DNA of 64,000 bases, taken from positions 1-64,000 of the forward strand of contig NZXG01000061.1 in the NCBI GenBank assembly GCA_002701845.1, written 5' to 3'. The stretch is from Pseudomonadales bacterium (GTDB lineage: Bacteria > Pseudomonadota > Gammaproteobacteria > Pseudomonadales > Ketobacteraceae). The notes below the pieces were generated by a model, which was given only the letters and a program-made list of their open reading frames with translations, was not told the DNA's origin and searched no databases. Every line of letters starts with the position of its first letter. The first letter of the stretch is position 1. Made by a program: the position numbers and the translations under genes. Below, piece by piece: positions 36,112 through 44,282 of this stretch.

Positions 36112-36879
36112 GTGTTTGATATGCAAAAGACCCGGGAGTTGGGCAGTTCCATTCTGGCGTCATCACTGCGCGGGTGGCGGGGCTCCAGTGCCAGCCGGTC
36201 TGTCCAATTGCCTCACCAATTGCTGGAGTTGTATGACCGGGAGGGTTGCGCCCATTGCCGCTTCGCTAGAGAAGCGCTCACGGAGTTGAACCTGGACGCA
36301 CGCATAATACCCGTGCCCCTGGGGGGGACCCGGTTTCGTCAGGAGTTGATGCAATTGAGTGGTTCGGACCAGGTGCCGTTTCTGGTGGACCCCAATACCG
36401 GGGAAAAGCTCGCCGGCAGCGACGCCATTGTAGACTATCTGTTTCGGCACTATGGCCACCGTGAACCACCGGTTTCCCTGCAGCCCACCCGTCGGCATCT
36501 GATCGCCTCGAAACTGGCGACGGTGGTACGCGGTTCCAGGGGGCTGGAAGCCAGACCGTCGAAACCGGTGGCCCGTGACATGACCCTTTACAGTTTTGAG
36601 TCCAGTCCCTATTCGCGCCTGGTGCGGGAGCGGCTGTGTGAACTGGAGATTCCCTACCGGCTGGTGAACATTGGCAAACAGCAGCGCGCGGATATAGGCC
36701 CCGCCAATTTTCGTCTGCATCTTGGCAAGTACAAGCCATTGCCTAATACCAAGCGTGCCAGCTTTATGGAGCAGCATGGCAATGTCCAGGTGCCTTATCT
36801 GGTGGACCCGAACACCGGCGTGGATCTGTTTGAGTCCCAGGATATTCTGCAATATCTGAGTCGACACTACGGCTGTTGA
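36112..36879 (+). CDS. Tandem glutaredoxin/GST-N-like thioredoxin-fold protein
   Basis: 255 residues with two GST-N/glutaredoxin-like domains in tandem. The first (about 38-115) has a redox motif CAHC in LYDREGCAHCRFAREAL. The second (about 153-255) has SPYS at the same place (LYSFESSPYSRLVRERL), so it lacks the cysteines. Both contain the cis-Pro signature VPFLVDPNTG / VPYLVDPNTG and end YLFRHYG / YLSRHYG, showing internal duplication. GTG 36112 is favoured over ATG 36121 because AAGGGGG is seven bases before it. Cytoplasmic thiol chemistry is likely; partner unknown. Confidence 0.85.
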   Translation: MFDMQKTRELGSSILASSLRGWRGSSASRSVQLPHQLLELYDREGCAHCRFAREALTELNLDARIIPVPLGGTRFRQELMQLSGSDQVPFLVDPNTGEKLAGSDAIVDYLFRHYGHREPPVSLQPTRRHLIASKLATVVRGSRGLEARPSKPVARDMTLYSFESSPYSRLVRERLCELEIPYRLVNIGKQQRADIGPANFRLHLGKYKPLPNTKRASFMEQHGNVQVPYLVDPNTGVDLFESQDILQYLSRHYGC

Positions 36880-37091
36880 ACTGGCGGCTTTGGCCGGCAC
36901 TTTGTCATTGAATTGCAATGATGCCAGTTAGTGGTCACCGTGCGGCACGATGTGCTCTAAACCGGGTCAAAACAAGTCGTTTGCAAAGGGTCGGGAATCC
37001 TCGAATCGGGGGATAGATGCCCTGTTGCGGGGCGATGGCAGCCGAGGAAAACCCCGGATCGTGCACGGGCCTGGCAACGCGGTAAATATCG

Positions 37092-37119
37092 TTGACGGGC
37101 ATAGGGCTGGGGTTATAAT
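37092..37119 (+). promoter_or_regulatory. Promoter and long leader of the cold-shock gene
   Basis: TTGACG (37092-37097), 16-base spacer, TATAAT (37114-37119). The implied transcript has a leader of about 130 nt (about 37127-37256), as in cspA-type genes whose leaders act as cold sensors. A small GTAC-TTCG-GTAC hairpin lies at 37209-37220. Apart from this the 36880-37256 gap shows nothing. Confidence 0.75.
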
Positions 37120-37256
37120 CGGAATCAAGTGCCCGCTGCGCCTGGGGAGTTGTACTTTTTCCTGCTACTCCGGAGAGGTTTTTCCAGTCCAGATGGTGCT
37201 TGTACATCGTACTTCGGTACAGCGTTTGGAAAGTCTGAAAAAACTAGGTAATTCTT

Positions 37257-37469
37257 ATGTCACAGTCCTCTCTCGGCAAAGTAAAGTGGTTCAATGAAGC
37301 CAAAGGTTTTGGTTTTATCGAACAGGATGATGGTCCCGATGTTTTTGTTCACTTCAGCGCGATCAGCGGCTCTGGATTCAGAACATTAGCGGAAGGCCAG
37401 CGGGTTCAGTTCAGCGTCACTCAGGGTCAAAAAGGACCACAGGCGGAAAATGTGCAGGTGGTTGAATAG
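37257..37469 (+). CDS. Cold-shock domain protein (CspA family)
   Basis: 70-residue single-stranded nucleic-acid-binding OB-fold protein. [13 protein letters not shown] contains RNP1 (KGFGFI) and VFVHFSAI contains RNP2; [11 protein letters not shown] closes the domain. Acts as an RNA chaperone. ATG 37257 with AGGT upstream. Shares a bidirectional terminator with mscS. Confidence 0.94.
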   Translation: MSQSSLGKVKWFNEAKGFGFIEQDDGPDVFVHFSAISGSGFRTLAEGQRVQFSVTQGQKGPQAENVQVVE

Positions 37470-37470
37470 T

Positions 37471-37505
37471 AAAAAGGGGTGAGACTTCTGTCTCACCCCT
37501 TGTTT
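37471..37505. terminator. Bidirectional rho-independent terminator
   Basis: GGGGTGAGAC (37476-37485), loop TTCT, GTCTCACCCC (37490-37499). On the plus strand it is followed by TTGTTT; on the minus strand by T5 (A5 at 37471-37475). It serves the cold-shock gene and, from the other side, mscS. Confidence 0.88.
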
Positions 37506-37509
37506 CATC

Positions 37510-38340
37510 TCAGGCCTCGGTGGATTCGTTTTTATTGACATGCAGTTCCATCTGCGGGAACGGAATACCGATACCGGCCTCATCAAATGCGTATTTGACC
37601 TTTTCGTTAGTATCCCAGAGCACTCCCCAGAAGTCCGCAGATTTCACCCAGGGTCGAACCACGAAATTCACTGAAGAGTCCGCCAGTTCCGACACGGCAA
37701 TTACCGGCGCCGGGTCTTTCAACACCCGATCATCGTTATCGACAATTTCCTGGAGAATCTGTTTCGCCGCACGGATATCGGCGTCGTAGGCAATGCCGAA
37801 CACCATATCCACGCGCCGGGTGTCCCGGGCGGAGAAATTGGTGATGGTGGAGCTGTACACCTGGCCATTGGGTACGATCACTTCTTTGTTATCCGGTGTT
37901 TTCATGATGGTGGTGAAGATACCGATGTGTTCCACCGACCCCATCACCCCGCCAGCGTCCACAAAATCCCCGGTTTTGAAGGGACGAAAGATGATTAGCA
38001 TCACCCCGGAGGCAAAGTTTTGCAGGGAGTCCTTTAAAGCCAGACCCACAGCGATACCCGCGGCACCCAGCAAAGCCACCAGCGAAGTGGTGTCAACCCC
38101 CAGCTCTTCCAGCGAGGCGATGATAACAAATAGCATCAACACCCAGCCCAGAATGGCGGAAATGAAATTCACCAGCAGGTCGTCCATCTTGCCACGTTTC
38201 ATGGCGTGACTGGCCAACCGGACGATGATCTTGGCAACGATACGACCGATGATGAATATCAGTATCGCCATGCCAATGTTTATGGCCCACGCCAGTAGCA
38301 CTTCCTGGGTGAGATCTTTCGGCAGCATACCCTCAAACAT
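37510..38340 (-). CDS. Small-conductance mechanosensitive channel, MscS family
   Basis: 276 residues, the size of E. coli MscS. Three N-terminal helices, the pore-lining TM3 around LGAAGIAVGLALKDSLQNFASG, then the beta domain (FRPFKTGDFVDAGGVMGSV, VPNGQVYSSTITNFS) and a C-terminal alpha/beta domain ending FPQMELHV. Opens on osmotic downshock. ATG 38340 has a consensus AGGAGG; the in-frame extension upstream is unsupported. The 422 bases to the adhesin gene (38341-38762) contain a TGTGGATAA at 38745-38753 but no gene. Confidence 0.93.
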   Translation of the reverse strand: MFEGMLPKDLTQEVLLAWAINIGMAILIFIIGRIVAKIIVRLASHAMKRGKMDDLLVNFISAILGWVLMLFVIIASLEELGVDTTSLVALLGAAGIAVGLALKDSLQNFASGVMLIIFRPFKTGDFVDAGGVMGSVEHIGIFTTIMKTPDNKEVIVPNGQVYSSTITNFSARDTRRVDMVFGIAYDADIRAAKQILQEIVDNDDRVLKDPAPVIAVSELADSSVNFVVRPWVKSADFWGVLWDTNEKVKYAFDEAGIGIPFPQMELHVNKNESTEA

Positions 38341-38762
38341 GTTGTGCGTTCCTCCTATTGGTGTAGTCGGGGAATATAAACAAATGCGGCGGGTTAAATC
38401 CACAGCAACGATGGGAAAATAACGTGGACCATAATGGGCAGGTGTTTTGTAGGCATTTTGTAAGGAAGCGGCGGGCGCGGCGGCCTGGCAGGCCACTGTA
38501 ATTCAATGACTTATTGGTGTCGGGCGCTGGGTGCGCGTTCGTGGAGGTTCAGGCACTGATATATAGGTCATTGATAAGAAAGCAAAATACCCAGTTCAGG
38601 TAGCGCGCGTTCGCTTCCGCCTCAGCGATCGTTCATTCGCGCCAGGATCCATTATCCCAGGGGCGATATTGTGAAACTTGTCTATATTTCATTCAAAGTT
38701 CTTTTATTTTAAGCGTTTAGGCTCTCTTAATTCCTCTGCGCCTCTGTGGATAACGGTTTTTT

Positions 38763-39011
38763 GTGAAAGCATCCAGCTACTTATTATTGGTCATCAGTTT
38801 GCTGCTGATCTCCGCTTGTGGCGGTGGCGGTGGCGGTGGCGGTAGTGACTCCCCCAGTGAGGAAGTGGCCACACAGGCACCGGCCAGCGCCGCTGATTCC
38901 GATGCCAGCGACAGCGTCGAGGCCGGAGCCGGGCAAGGCACGGCGAGCGAGGCTGGCCAGTCGGGAGGAAGTGTGCCGGGTGCCGGGGGGGGAGGCACTG
39001 GCGGACAGTGA
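38763..39011 (+). CDS. N-terminal lipoprotein fragment of the adhesin
   Basis: 82 codons from GTG 38763. Signal peptide KASSYLLLVISLLLIS followed by lipobox SAC and a Gly8 run, then a low-complexity Ser/Ala/Asp/Gly linker typical of surface lipoproteins. It stops 19 bases after the G8 tract. Expressed alone it would be a short secreted lipoprotein with no binding domain. The ribosome site is poor. Confidence 0.6.
   Translation: MKASSYLLLVISLLLISACGGGGGGGGSDSPSEEVATQAPASAADSDASDSVEAGAGQGTASEAGQSGGSVPGAGGGGTGGQ
38985..38992 (+). repeat. G8 homopolymer tract at the frame break
   Basis: Eight consecutive G after GTGCC, inside the linker after the lipoprotein signal. With seven G (or ten) the leader reads straight into the Ig repeats; with eight it hits TGA at 39009-39011. 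Poly-G tracts just after a surface-protein signal sequence are classical slipped-strand phase-variation sites. Confidence 0.8.
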
Positions 39012-39027
39012 GTATCCGCAACCGGTC

Positions 39028-42000
39028 ATGCAGTCCGTCTGGGTCAACGGCCAGGCCTTTGGTCAGGGCCGTATCGTGGAAAATACCGTAGCCTTTTCCG
39101 GCACCGGAGCCCCCAACCATCTTATCGAAATCTGGCTGAACAGCGTGCACAGCGGTACCGCCGCCATCACCAGTCAGGGGCAATGGCGCCTGGATTTTAA
39201 GCGCCTGCCACTGGTGGAGGGAGACTATCTGGTGGAGTTGGTCTCGGTAGCGCCTGATGGCACCCGGGTAGCTTCGGCTGACAGTTTTTATTTTCGCTAC
39301 GATCCCAACGCACCGGCGGCCCCCACCATTTTGGGTATCAGTGATGACAGTTACATCGGCGGAGATGGCTACACCAGCGATGGCACCCTGTTGATAGCAG
39401 GCAGTTCGGAGCCGGGGTCATTGGTCTCCCTGTATTTGGATGATGCCTCCGTGGGCACGGTGAACACCGACCTGTCCGGTGACTGGCAGTTGAATTATCA
39501 GACGGTAAGCCTAGCGGATGGCAGCTACCGGTTAACTGCGGTCGCTACCATTCAAGGTCTGCAAAGTGCCGTCTCTCCGCAGTTTCCGGTTGTAGTGGAC
39601 CGTATTGCACCTGCGACTCCGGCCAATCTGACTATCGCCCCGGATACCGGAAGTTCCAATAGCGACAGGATCACCAATATTCCCAATCTCCGCCTTACTG
39701 GGGCTGTGGAACCTTTGGCACGGGTGCGGGCGGTGCTGGATGACAATGTGCTGGGTACCGTCTCCGCTGGTAACGACGGGGCCTGGGCGTTGGATGCATC
39801 GGCGATTGTCCTCGCGGAAGGCGCCCATACTGTTTTGCTGCAGACCGTGGATCTGGCGGGGAATACATCACCTCTGTCGGCGCCTCTGGCAGTGGTTGTG
39901 GATACTCAGTCTCCGGTAGCAGTGCCGACGATGGCTATCCAGCCTGATACAGGAAATGCCAACGATAATGTTACTGGTACCGGTGTGTTGCAGATACAGG
40001 GCAGTGTCAGTGATGGCGACTTTGTGCAGGTATCCCTGGATGGGGCTGTTATTGGCCAGGTCGCCGTGGGAACCAACAATAACTGGGTGTTGGATCTGTC
40101 TGCGAATCCACTGGCGGATGGGAACTATGTGCTGACGGCACGGGCAGTGGATACCGCGGGAAACATTTCAGACTCCGAAACCAGCGTGACACTGACAGTG
40201 GATAGTGCCGCGCCGCCTGCCCCTATAATCACCGGAATCAGTGACGATACCGGAATCGCTGGTGACGGCGTTACCAATGACTCGAGCCTGATCATCCTTG
40301 GCACTGCAGAGGCAGGTAGCCGGGTGCAAGTGTTGGTTGATGATGCGGTGGTGGGCACTGCTGTGGCTGATGGCGGCGGAGCCTGGGCCTTCGATTACCG
40401 CAGTACTACTCTGAGTGACGGCTTCTATACTGTAACGGCATTGGCAGACGATATTGCGGGTAATCGCTCAGTCACCTCCAGCGGTTATAATGTAGTAATT
40501 GACAGCAGTGCGGTGGCTGCGCCGGTAATTACAGGCATCAGTGATGATACCGGCGCGGTGGGAGATGCCACTACCAGTGACGCTACTTTAATCATTGGTG
40601 GTACAGCCGAAGCGGGTTCCAGTGTTGCTGTACTGGTGGACGGTGCCTCCATTGGTACCACCACTACCGATGGCAGTGGTAACTGGACTTTCGATTACAG
40701 TGGTACAGCGCTCACCGATGGTTTCTATACTCTGACAGCGGTTGCCACTGATGGAGCGGGCAACAGCTCGGCTGCTTCCGGTGATTTCGCAGTGACGGTG
40801 GATAGTAGTGCGCCGGCTGCACCTGCAGTGACAGCAATTACGGACGATACTGGCACAGCCGGAGACAGTATCACCAGTGATACCAACCTGGTAATTAGTG
40901 GCACGGCGGAAGCGGCTTCCAGTGTTGAAGTACTACTGGACGGTGGCTCCATTGGTACCACCACCACGGACGGCAGCGGCAACTGGAGTTTCGATTATAG
41001 TGGCACGGCGCTGACTGACGGGTCCTATACCCTGACAGCGGTTGCCACTGATGGAGCTGGAAACAGCTCGGCCGCTTCCGGTGGTTTCGCAGCGACAGTG
41101 GACAGTAGTGCGCCGTCGGCTCCGAGTGTCACCGCGATTACTGATGATACGGGTACCGCAGGAGATGGCGTCACCAGTGATACTAACCTTGCGATTGCTG
41201 GCACAGCGGAAGCGGACTCCAGTGTTAATGTACTGTTGGATGGTGCTTCCATTGGCACCACCACTACCGACGGTAGCGGCAACTGGAGCTTTGATTATAG
41301 TGGTACAGCACTCACCGACGGTTCCTACACCCTGACTGCTATCGCTACTGATGGAGCGGGCAACAGCTCGGCGGCTTCCAGCGACTTTGCCATGACTGTG
41401 GATACACAAGCACCAACAGTGATAAGCCTGACTCCCGCCGATAACGCCACCGATATCGGTTTGGCGGATTCCTTGGAGTTGCAGTTTGGCCAGTCTGTTT
41501 TCAGTCAGTCGGGCAACGTGCAAATTTATACCAGCGGCGGCGCTCTGTTTGAATCCATACCCATAGGGGATGCCCGTGTTACCGGCTCAGGTACCAATAC
41601 CATCACTATAGATCCCACTGGTGATTTCTCTAACAACAGTGACTACTATGTGCTGGTAGACGCCGGGGCAGTTGTGGATAGCGCCGGTAATGTCTTTGCC
41701 GGAATCAGCGCCAGTACAACCTGGAACTTTTCAACTCCCGTGGTATCCACGCCCACTGTATCCGGCGTCTCATCCACTGCGGCGAATGGAACTTATCTGG
41801 CGGGAGATGTGATACCCATAACCGTAAGCTTCAGTGAATCGGTGAACGTGGATATCAGTGCCGGAAAGCCCAGGCTATTAGTTAGCCTGGATGCCGGGGA
41901 TCTCTATGTAAATTACACCAGCGGTACCGGCTCTGATACTTTGATATTCAATTACACTGTGTCGTTGGGGGACTGTACCGCCGATCTGGCGTATGCAAGC

Positions 42001-42153
42001 TCTGCGGCACTGGAACTCAACGGAGGCTTAGTTCGCAATGGAGGAGGTGCCACTGCGGACCTGTCATTGCCGGCACCCGGTGGCACAGGGTCACTGAGCA
42101 ACACAAGAATATTGTCATTAATGGTGCCAGCACCCTGGACATCAGCTCCCTAA
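39028..42153 (+). CDS. Ig-like repeat region of the adhesin (open frame)
   Basis: Open frame given from its first credible Met (MQSVWVNGQAF); the reading is open further 5', but that part is an out-of-frame shadow of the leader. It has eight Ig-like beta-sandwich domains of about 100 residues with the recurrent pattern SAPAAP..ITGISDDTG..GDG.TSD..L.I.GTAEAGS.V.VLVD...GT...D..G.W.FDY..T.L.DG.YTLTA.A.D.AGN.S. A Big_5-like domain follows (VISLTPADNATDIGL), then a domain starting PTVSGVSSTAANGTY. No stand-alone ribosome site is seen. Confidence 0.7.
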   Translation: MQSVWVNGQAFGQGRIVENTVAFSGTGAPNHLIEIWLNSVHSGTAAITSQGQWRLDFKRLPLVEGDYLVELVSVAPDGTRVASADSFYFRYDPNAPAAPTILGISDDSYIGGDGYTSDGTLLIAGSSEPGSLVSLYLDDASVGTVNTDLSGDWQLNYQTVSLADGSYRLTAVATIQGLQSAVSPQFPVVVDRIAPATPANLTIAPDTGSSNSDRITNIPNLRLTGAVEPLARVRAVLDDNVLGTVSAGNDGAWALDASAIVLAEGAHTVLLQTVDLAGNTSPLSAPLAVVVDTQSPVAVPTMAIQPDTGNANDNVTGTGVLQIQGSVSDGDFVQVSLDGAVIGQVAVGTNNNWVLDLSANPLADGNYVLTARAVDTAGNISDSETSVTLTVDSAAPPAPIITGISDDTGIAGDGVTNDSSLIILGTAEAGSRVQVLVDDAVVGTAVADGGGAWAFDYRSTTLSDGFYTVTALADDIAGNRSVTSSGYNVVIDSSAVAAPVITGISDDTGAVGDATTSDATLIIGGTAEAGSSVAVLVDGASIGTTTTDGSGNWTFDYSGTALTDGFYTLTAVATDGAGNSSAASGDFAVTVDSSAPAAPAVTAITDDTGTAGDSITSDTNLVISGTAEAASSVEVLLDGGSIGTTTTDGSGNWSFDYSGTALTDGSYTLTAVATDGAGNSSAASGGFAATVDSSAPSAPSVTAITDDTGTAGDGVTSDTNLAIAGTAEADSSVNVLLDGASIGTTTTDGSGNWSFDYSGTALTDGSYTLTAIATDGAGNSSAASSDFAMTVDTQAPTVISLTPADNATDIGLADSLELQFGQSVFSQSGNVQIYTSGGALFESIPIGDARVTGSGTNTITIDPTGDFSNNSDYYVLVDAGAVVDSAGNVFAGISASTTWNFSTPVVSTPTVSGVSSTAANGTYLAGDVIPITVSFSESVNVDISAGKPRLLVSLDAGDLYVNYTSGTGSDTLIFNYTVSLGDCTADLAYASSAALELNGGLVRNGGGATADLSLPAPGGTGSLSNTRILSLMVPAPWTSAP
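39301..41400 (+). repeat. Seven tandem Ig-domain repeats of about 300 bp
   Basis: Units start at 39301, 39598, 39901, 40201, 40501, 40801 and 41101 (99, 101, then five times exactly 100 codons), each opening with an Asp before xxAPxxP. The last three are near-identical at base level: for example GGTACCACCACTAC recurs 300 bases apart near 40655, 40955 and 41255, and CAACAGCTCG recurs with it. A more divergent unit precedes at about 39001-39300. Such repeats favour copy-number change and assembly collapse. Confidence 0.9.
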
Positions 42154-42257
42154 GACCAGAAGACGGGTTCTTCATAACCGGTGCCGAGCCATCAACCGTT
42201 TACTTTGGCCACAGTGTCAGCAGCGGCGGAGATTTCAATGGCGATGGCTTTGAAGAT

Positions 42258-44156
42258 TTGGCGATTGGGGTGCCCGACAGTAATTTAAGCCAGACCAGTG
42301 GCGGCTACGCCTATCTGGTAATGGGCGCGTCCGGAGCGACCCGCTCGGGTATTGCCATGTCCTCCCTCAGTGCCAGTGACGGTTTTGCGATTACCGGTGG
42401 TGCCACGGGGGAAAAGGTTGGCTCGATGGTGGAGATCAGTGGTGATCTGAATGGCGACGGCTATGACGATCTGGTGGTGGTAGGAAGCCGGACGGATGAC
42501 GGCGCCACTTCCGCAGGTAATATATACGTGATCTGGGGCAACAGTTCGCCTTCCACCATTAATCTGGCAACTGACTTCAACCGGACTCCCGGGTTTACCA
42601 ACAGCAAAGGCTTTCTGATGACCGGTTACGAAAGCTCCGACGAGATAGGGATGTACGACTATTTGGTAAGTCCGAACAACGCCCAGTTTCTTGATGCCTC
42701 CGGCGACTTCAACGGTGATGGTATTCAGGATTTGTTGATTGGCCACGAGCAGAGTGATGAGCAGGGTACAAACGCCGGATACGTGTATCTGATTTTTGGA
42801 AAGTCTGGAGCCACGCGCTTTAATTTCAGCCTTAATAATTACATCAGTCAGGGTTTGCGCATGTATCATGCCACATCCTCAGCATATGTGGGGCACAGTG
42901 TTCAGTTTATCGGTGATTACAATGGCGATCACCTGACTGATGTGCTGATCGGTGCTCCCGGGCAGAGTAGTGATGATGGTGAAGCCTATGTGGTGTTTGG
43001 TTACTCAACTTCCACATACTTTGACATCAATCTCGCCAATCTGGATGGCAGCAATGGGTTTACAATCAGCACCAGCGATACCAATGCATTACTGGGGGGC
43101 GCCACCGCCGCCGCTGACGTCAACGGCGATGGCCTTACTGATATAATCGTGGGGGTACCCGAGGGCAATTACGGAGGCCACAGTACCAACGGCGCGGCCA
43201 TGGTGATCTACGGCAGCAGTGGTCCACACGCGGATCTTACGCTTGAAGCTCTGCCTGCAGGTCGCGGTTACGTGATCTACGGGGAGGATGATAACGATCA
43301 GGCCAGCTATTCCGTGCAGGGGATTCAGGATATAAACGGTGACGGCGTCGATGATATTGTCCTGTCCAGCGGACTGGATGCCAATGCCGGTAATGATGCG
43401 GGTGCTGCCTGGGTGATATTCGGCAAAACCGGTACCAGCCGGGCCAACATTGATTTGAGCACATTATCGGCCAATGACGGCTTTAAAATACTGGGGGATA
43501 CCGCTGGCGATAGATTTGGTCAATCCGCCACTTCAGGGGATCTGAATGGCGACGGTTACCGGGATTTGATGGTGTCTTCGGTGGCCGGCGACAATGCCGG
43601 CTCCTTTGCCGGAGAGGTCAACGTGATCTGGGGCCGGGATTTTTGGGCTGTGGTGGACCTTAGCCAGACCGGTACCAGTGGGGCTGATAATCTGGTGGGA
43701 ACCGACGGTGCAGATACCCTCATCGGCAATGGAGGGGCGGATTCCTTTAGCGCTGGCGCGGGGGACGACTTCATTGAACTGTCAGATACGGGGTTTTTCA
43801 AAATTGACGGGGGACGGGGCACGGATACCATCCGCTTTACCACTTCGTTGAATACCCTGAATATATCTACCCTGGGTCTGGAGAAAATCAGCAACGTGGA
43901 GATCATTGACCTGGCGGACAACGGTAATGTGCTGCAGGTCAGTGAGAACTCAGTGCTGGGAATGTCCGGTGAAAGTAAGATACTGTATATTAAAGGTGGC
44001 TCCAGCGATGCGGTGGTATCCAGTATCGGAGATACCTGGGTTTATGTAACCAACAATACCGTTGGGGGCGTCACCTATCGGGTTTTCCGGGACAGCGACA
44101 CGACTGGTCCCGACCTCTATATACAATCCGGTATCGATGATTCCGCTGTGCCCTAA
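42258..44156 (+). CDS. FG-GAP propeller and RTX-like C-terminal part of the adhesin
   Basis: Open frame; homology begins before 42258 (from about 42105: NIVINGASTLDISSL, then GGDFNGDGFEDLAIGVPDS), so the coordinate marks only the first in-frame start-like codon (TTG). Repeats of DxNGDGxxDLxxG (for example GDLNGDGYDDLVV, ADVNGDGLTDIIVG, QDINGDGVDDIVLS, GDLNGDGYRDLMVS) form a Ca-binding integrin-alpha-like propeller of about seven blades. The end (SGADNLVGTDGADTLIGNGG, GAGDDFIELSD) is RTX/haemolysin-type nonapeptide. It cannot be secreted on its own. Confidence 0.7.
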   Translation: MAIGVPDSNLSQTSGGYAYLVMGASGATRSGIAMSSLSASDGFAITGGATGEKVGSMVEISGDLNGDGYDDLVVVGSRTDDGATSAGNIYVIWGNSSPSTINLATDFNRTPGFTNSKGFLMTGYESSDEIGMYDYLVSPNNAQFLDASGDFNGDGIQDLLIGHEQSDEQGTNAGYVYLIFGKSGATRFNFSLNNYISQGLRMYHATSSAYVGHSVQFIGDYNGDHLTDVLIGAPGQSSDDGEAYVVFGYSTSTYFDINLANLDGSNGFTISTSDTNALLGGATAAADVNGDGLTDIIVGVPEGNYGGHSTNGAAMVIYGSSGPHADLTLEALPAGRGYVIYGEDDNDQASYSVQGIQDINGDGVDDIVLSSGLDANAGNDAGAAWVIFGKTGTSRANIDLSTLSANDGFKILGDTAGDRFGQSATSGDLNGDGYRDLMVSSVAGDNAGSFAGEVNVIWGRDFWAVVDLSQTGTSGADNLVGTDGADTLIGNGGADSFSAGAGDDFIELSDTGFFKIDGGRGTDTIRFTTSLNTLNISTLGLEKISNVEIIDLADNGNVLQVSENSVLGMSGESKILYIKGGSSDAVVSSIGDTWVYVTNNTVGGVTYRVFRDSDTTGPDLYIQSGIDDSAVP

Positions 44157-44195
44157 GTAGACAAATGCTGAATTAACCACATCTGCGCATATTCT

Positions 44196-44224
44196 CTGAC
44201 AAAATTGTGACTGGGTTCTATACT
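44196..44224 (+). promoter_or_regulatory. Promoter of the FapA/DUF342 gene
   Basis: CTGACA (44196-44201), 17-base spacer, TATACT (44219-44224), about 55 bases before the GTG start. It means the gene need not be co-transcribed with the adhesin. Confidence 0.6.
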
Positions 44225-44282
44225 TCGGATTAAGACAACCCGCTTAACAGCGGAACCAATACTGACGCTACCGGGAATCTAA

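Larger units (their letters stand above)
38763..44156 (+). pseudogene. Giant lipoprotein adhesin (Ig-like/FG-GAP/RTX-like), frame interrupted twice
   Basis: One ancestral gene of 5394 bases (1798 codons, a multiple of three) now read in three pieces. A lipoprotein leader (LLLISACGG) in one frame runs into a stop at 39011. Ig-like repeats continue one frame over to a stop at 42153. The FG-GAP and RTX-like region returns to the first frame. Removing one G from the G8 tract (38985-38992) joins leader to repeats as GAGGEALADSEYPQP. Adding one A near 42105 joins repeats to propeller as SLSNTKNIVINGAS. Order: lipobox, linker, eight Ig-like domains, two further Ig/cadherin-like domains, FG-GAP repeats, acidic glycine-rich tail. 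Phase variation, decay and consensus error are all possible. Confidence 0.8.

Noticed and set aside
38985-38992. Programmed ribosomal frameshift at the G8 tract
   Set aside because: The shift needed is +1 at a poly-G run without a recognisable stimulator; phase variation or sequence error is simpler. Not excluded by sequence alone.
39301-41400. Regular 300-bp periodicity as a CRISPR or satellite array
   Set aside because: The periodicity is in frame and encodes conserved Ig-like domains; there is no short repeat with unique spacers.
42090-42153. Two independent adjacent genes (Ig protein and FG-GAP protein)
   Set aside because: The homology is continuous across the break in the other frame, the second part has no signal sequence or ribosome site, and the total span is a multiple of three.
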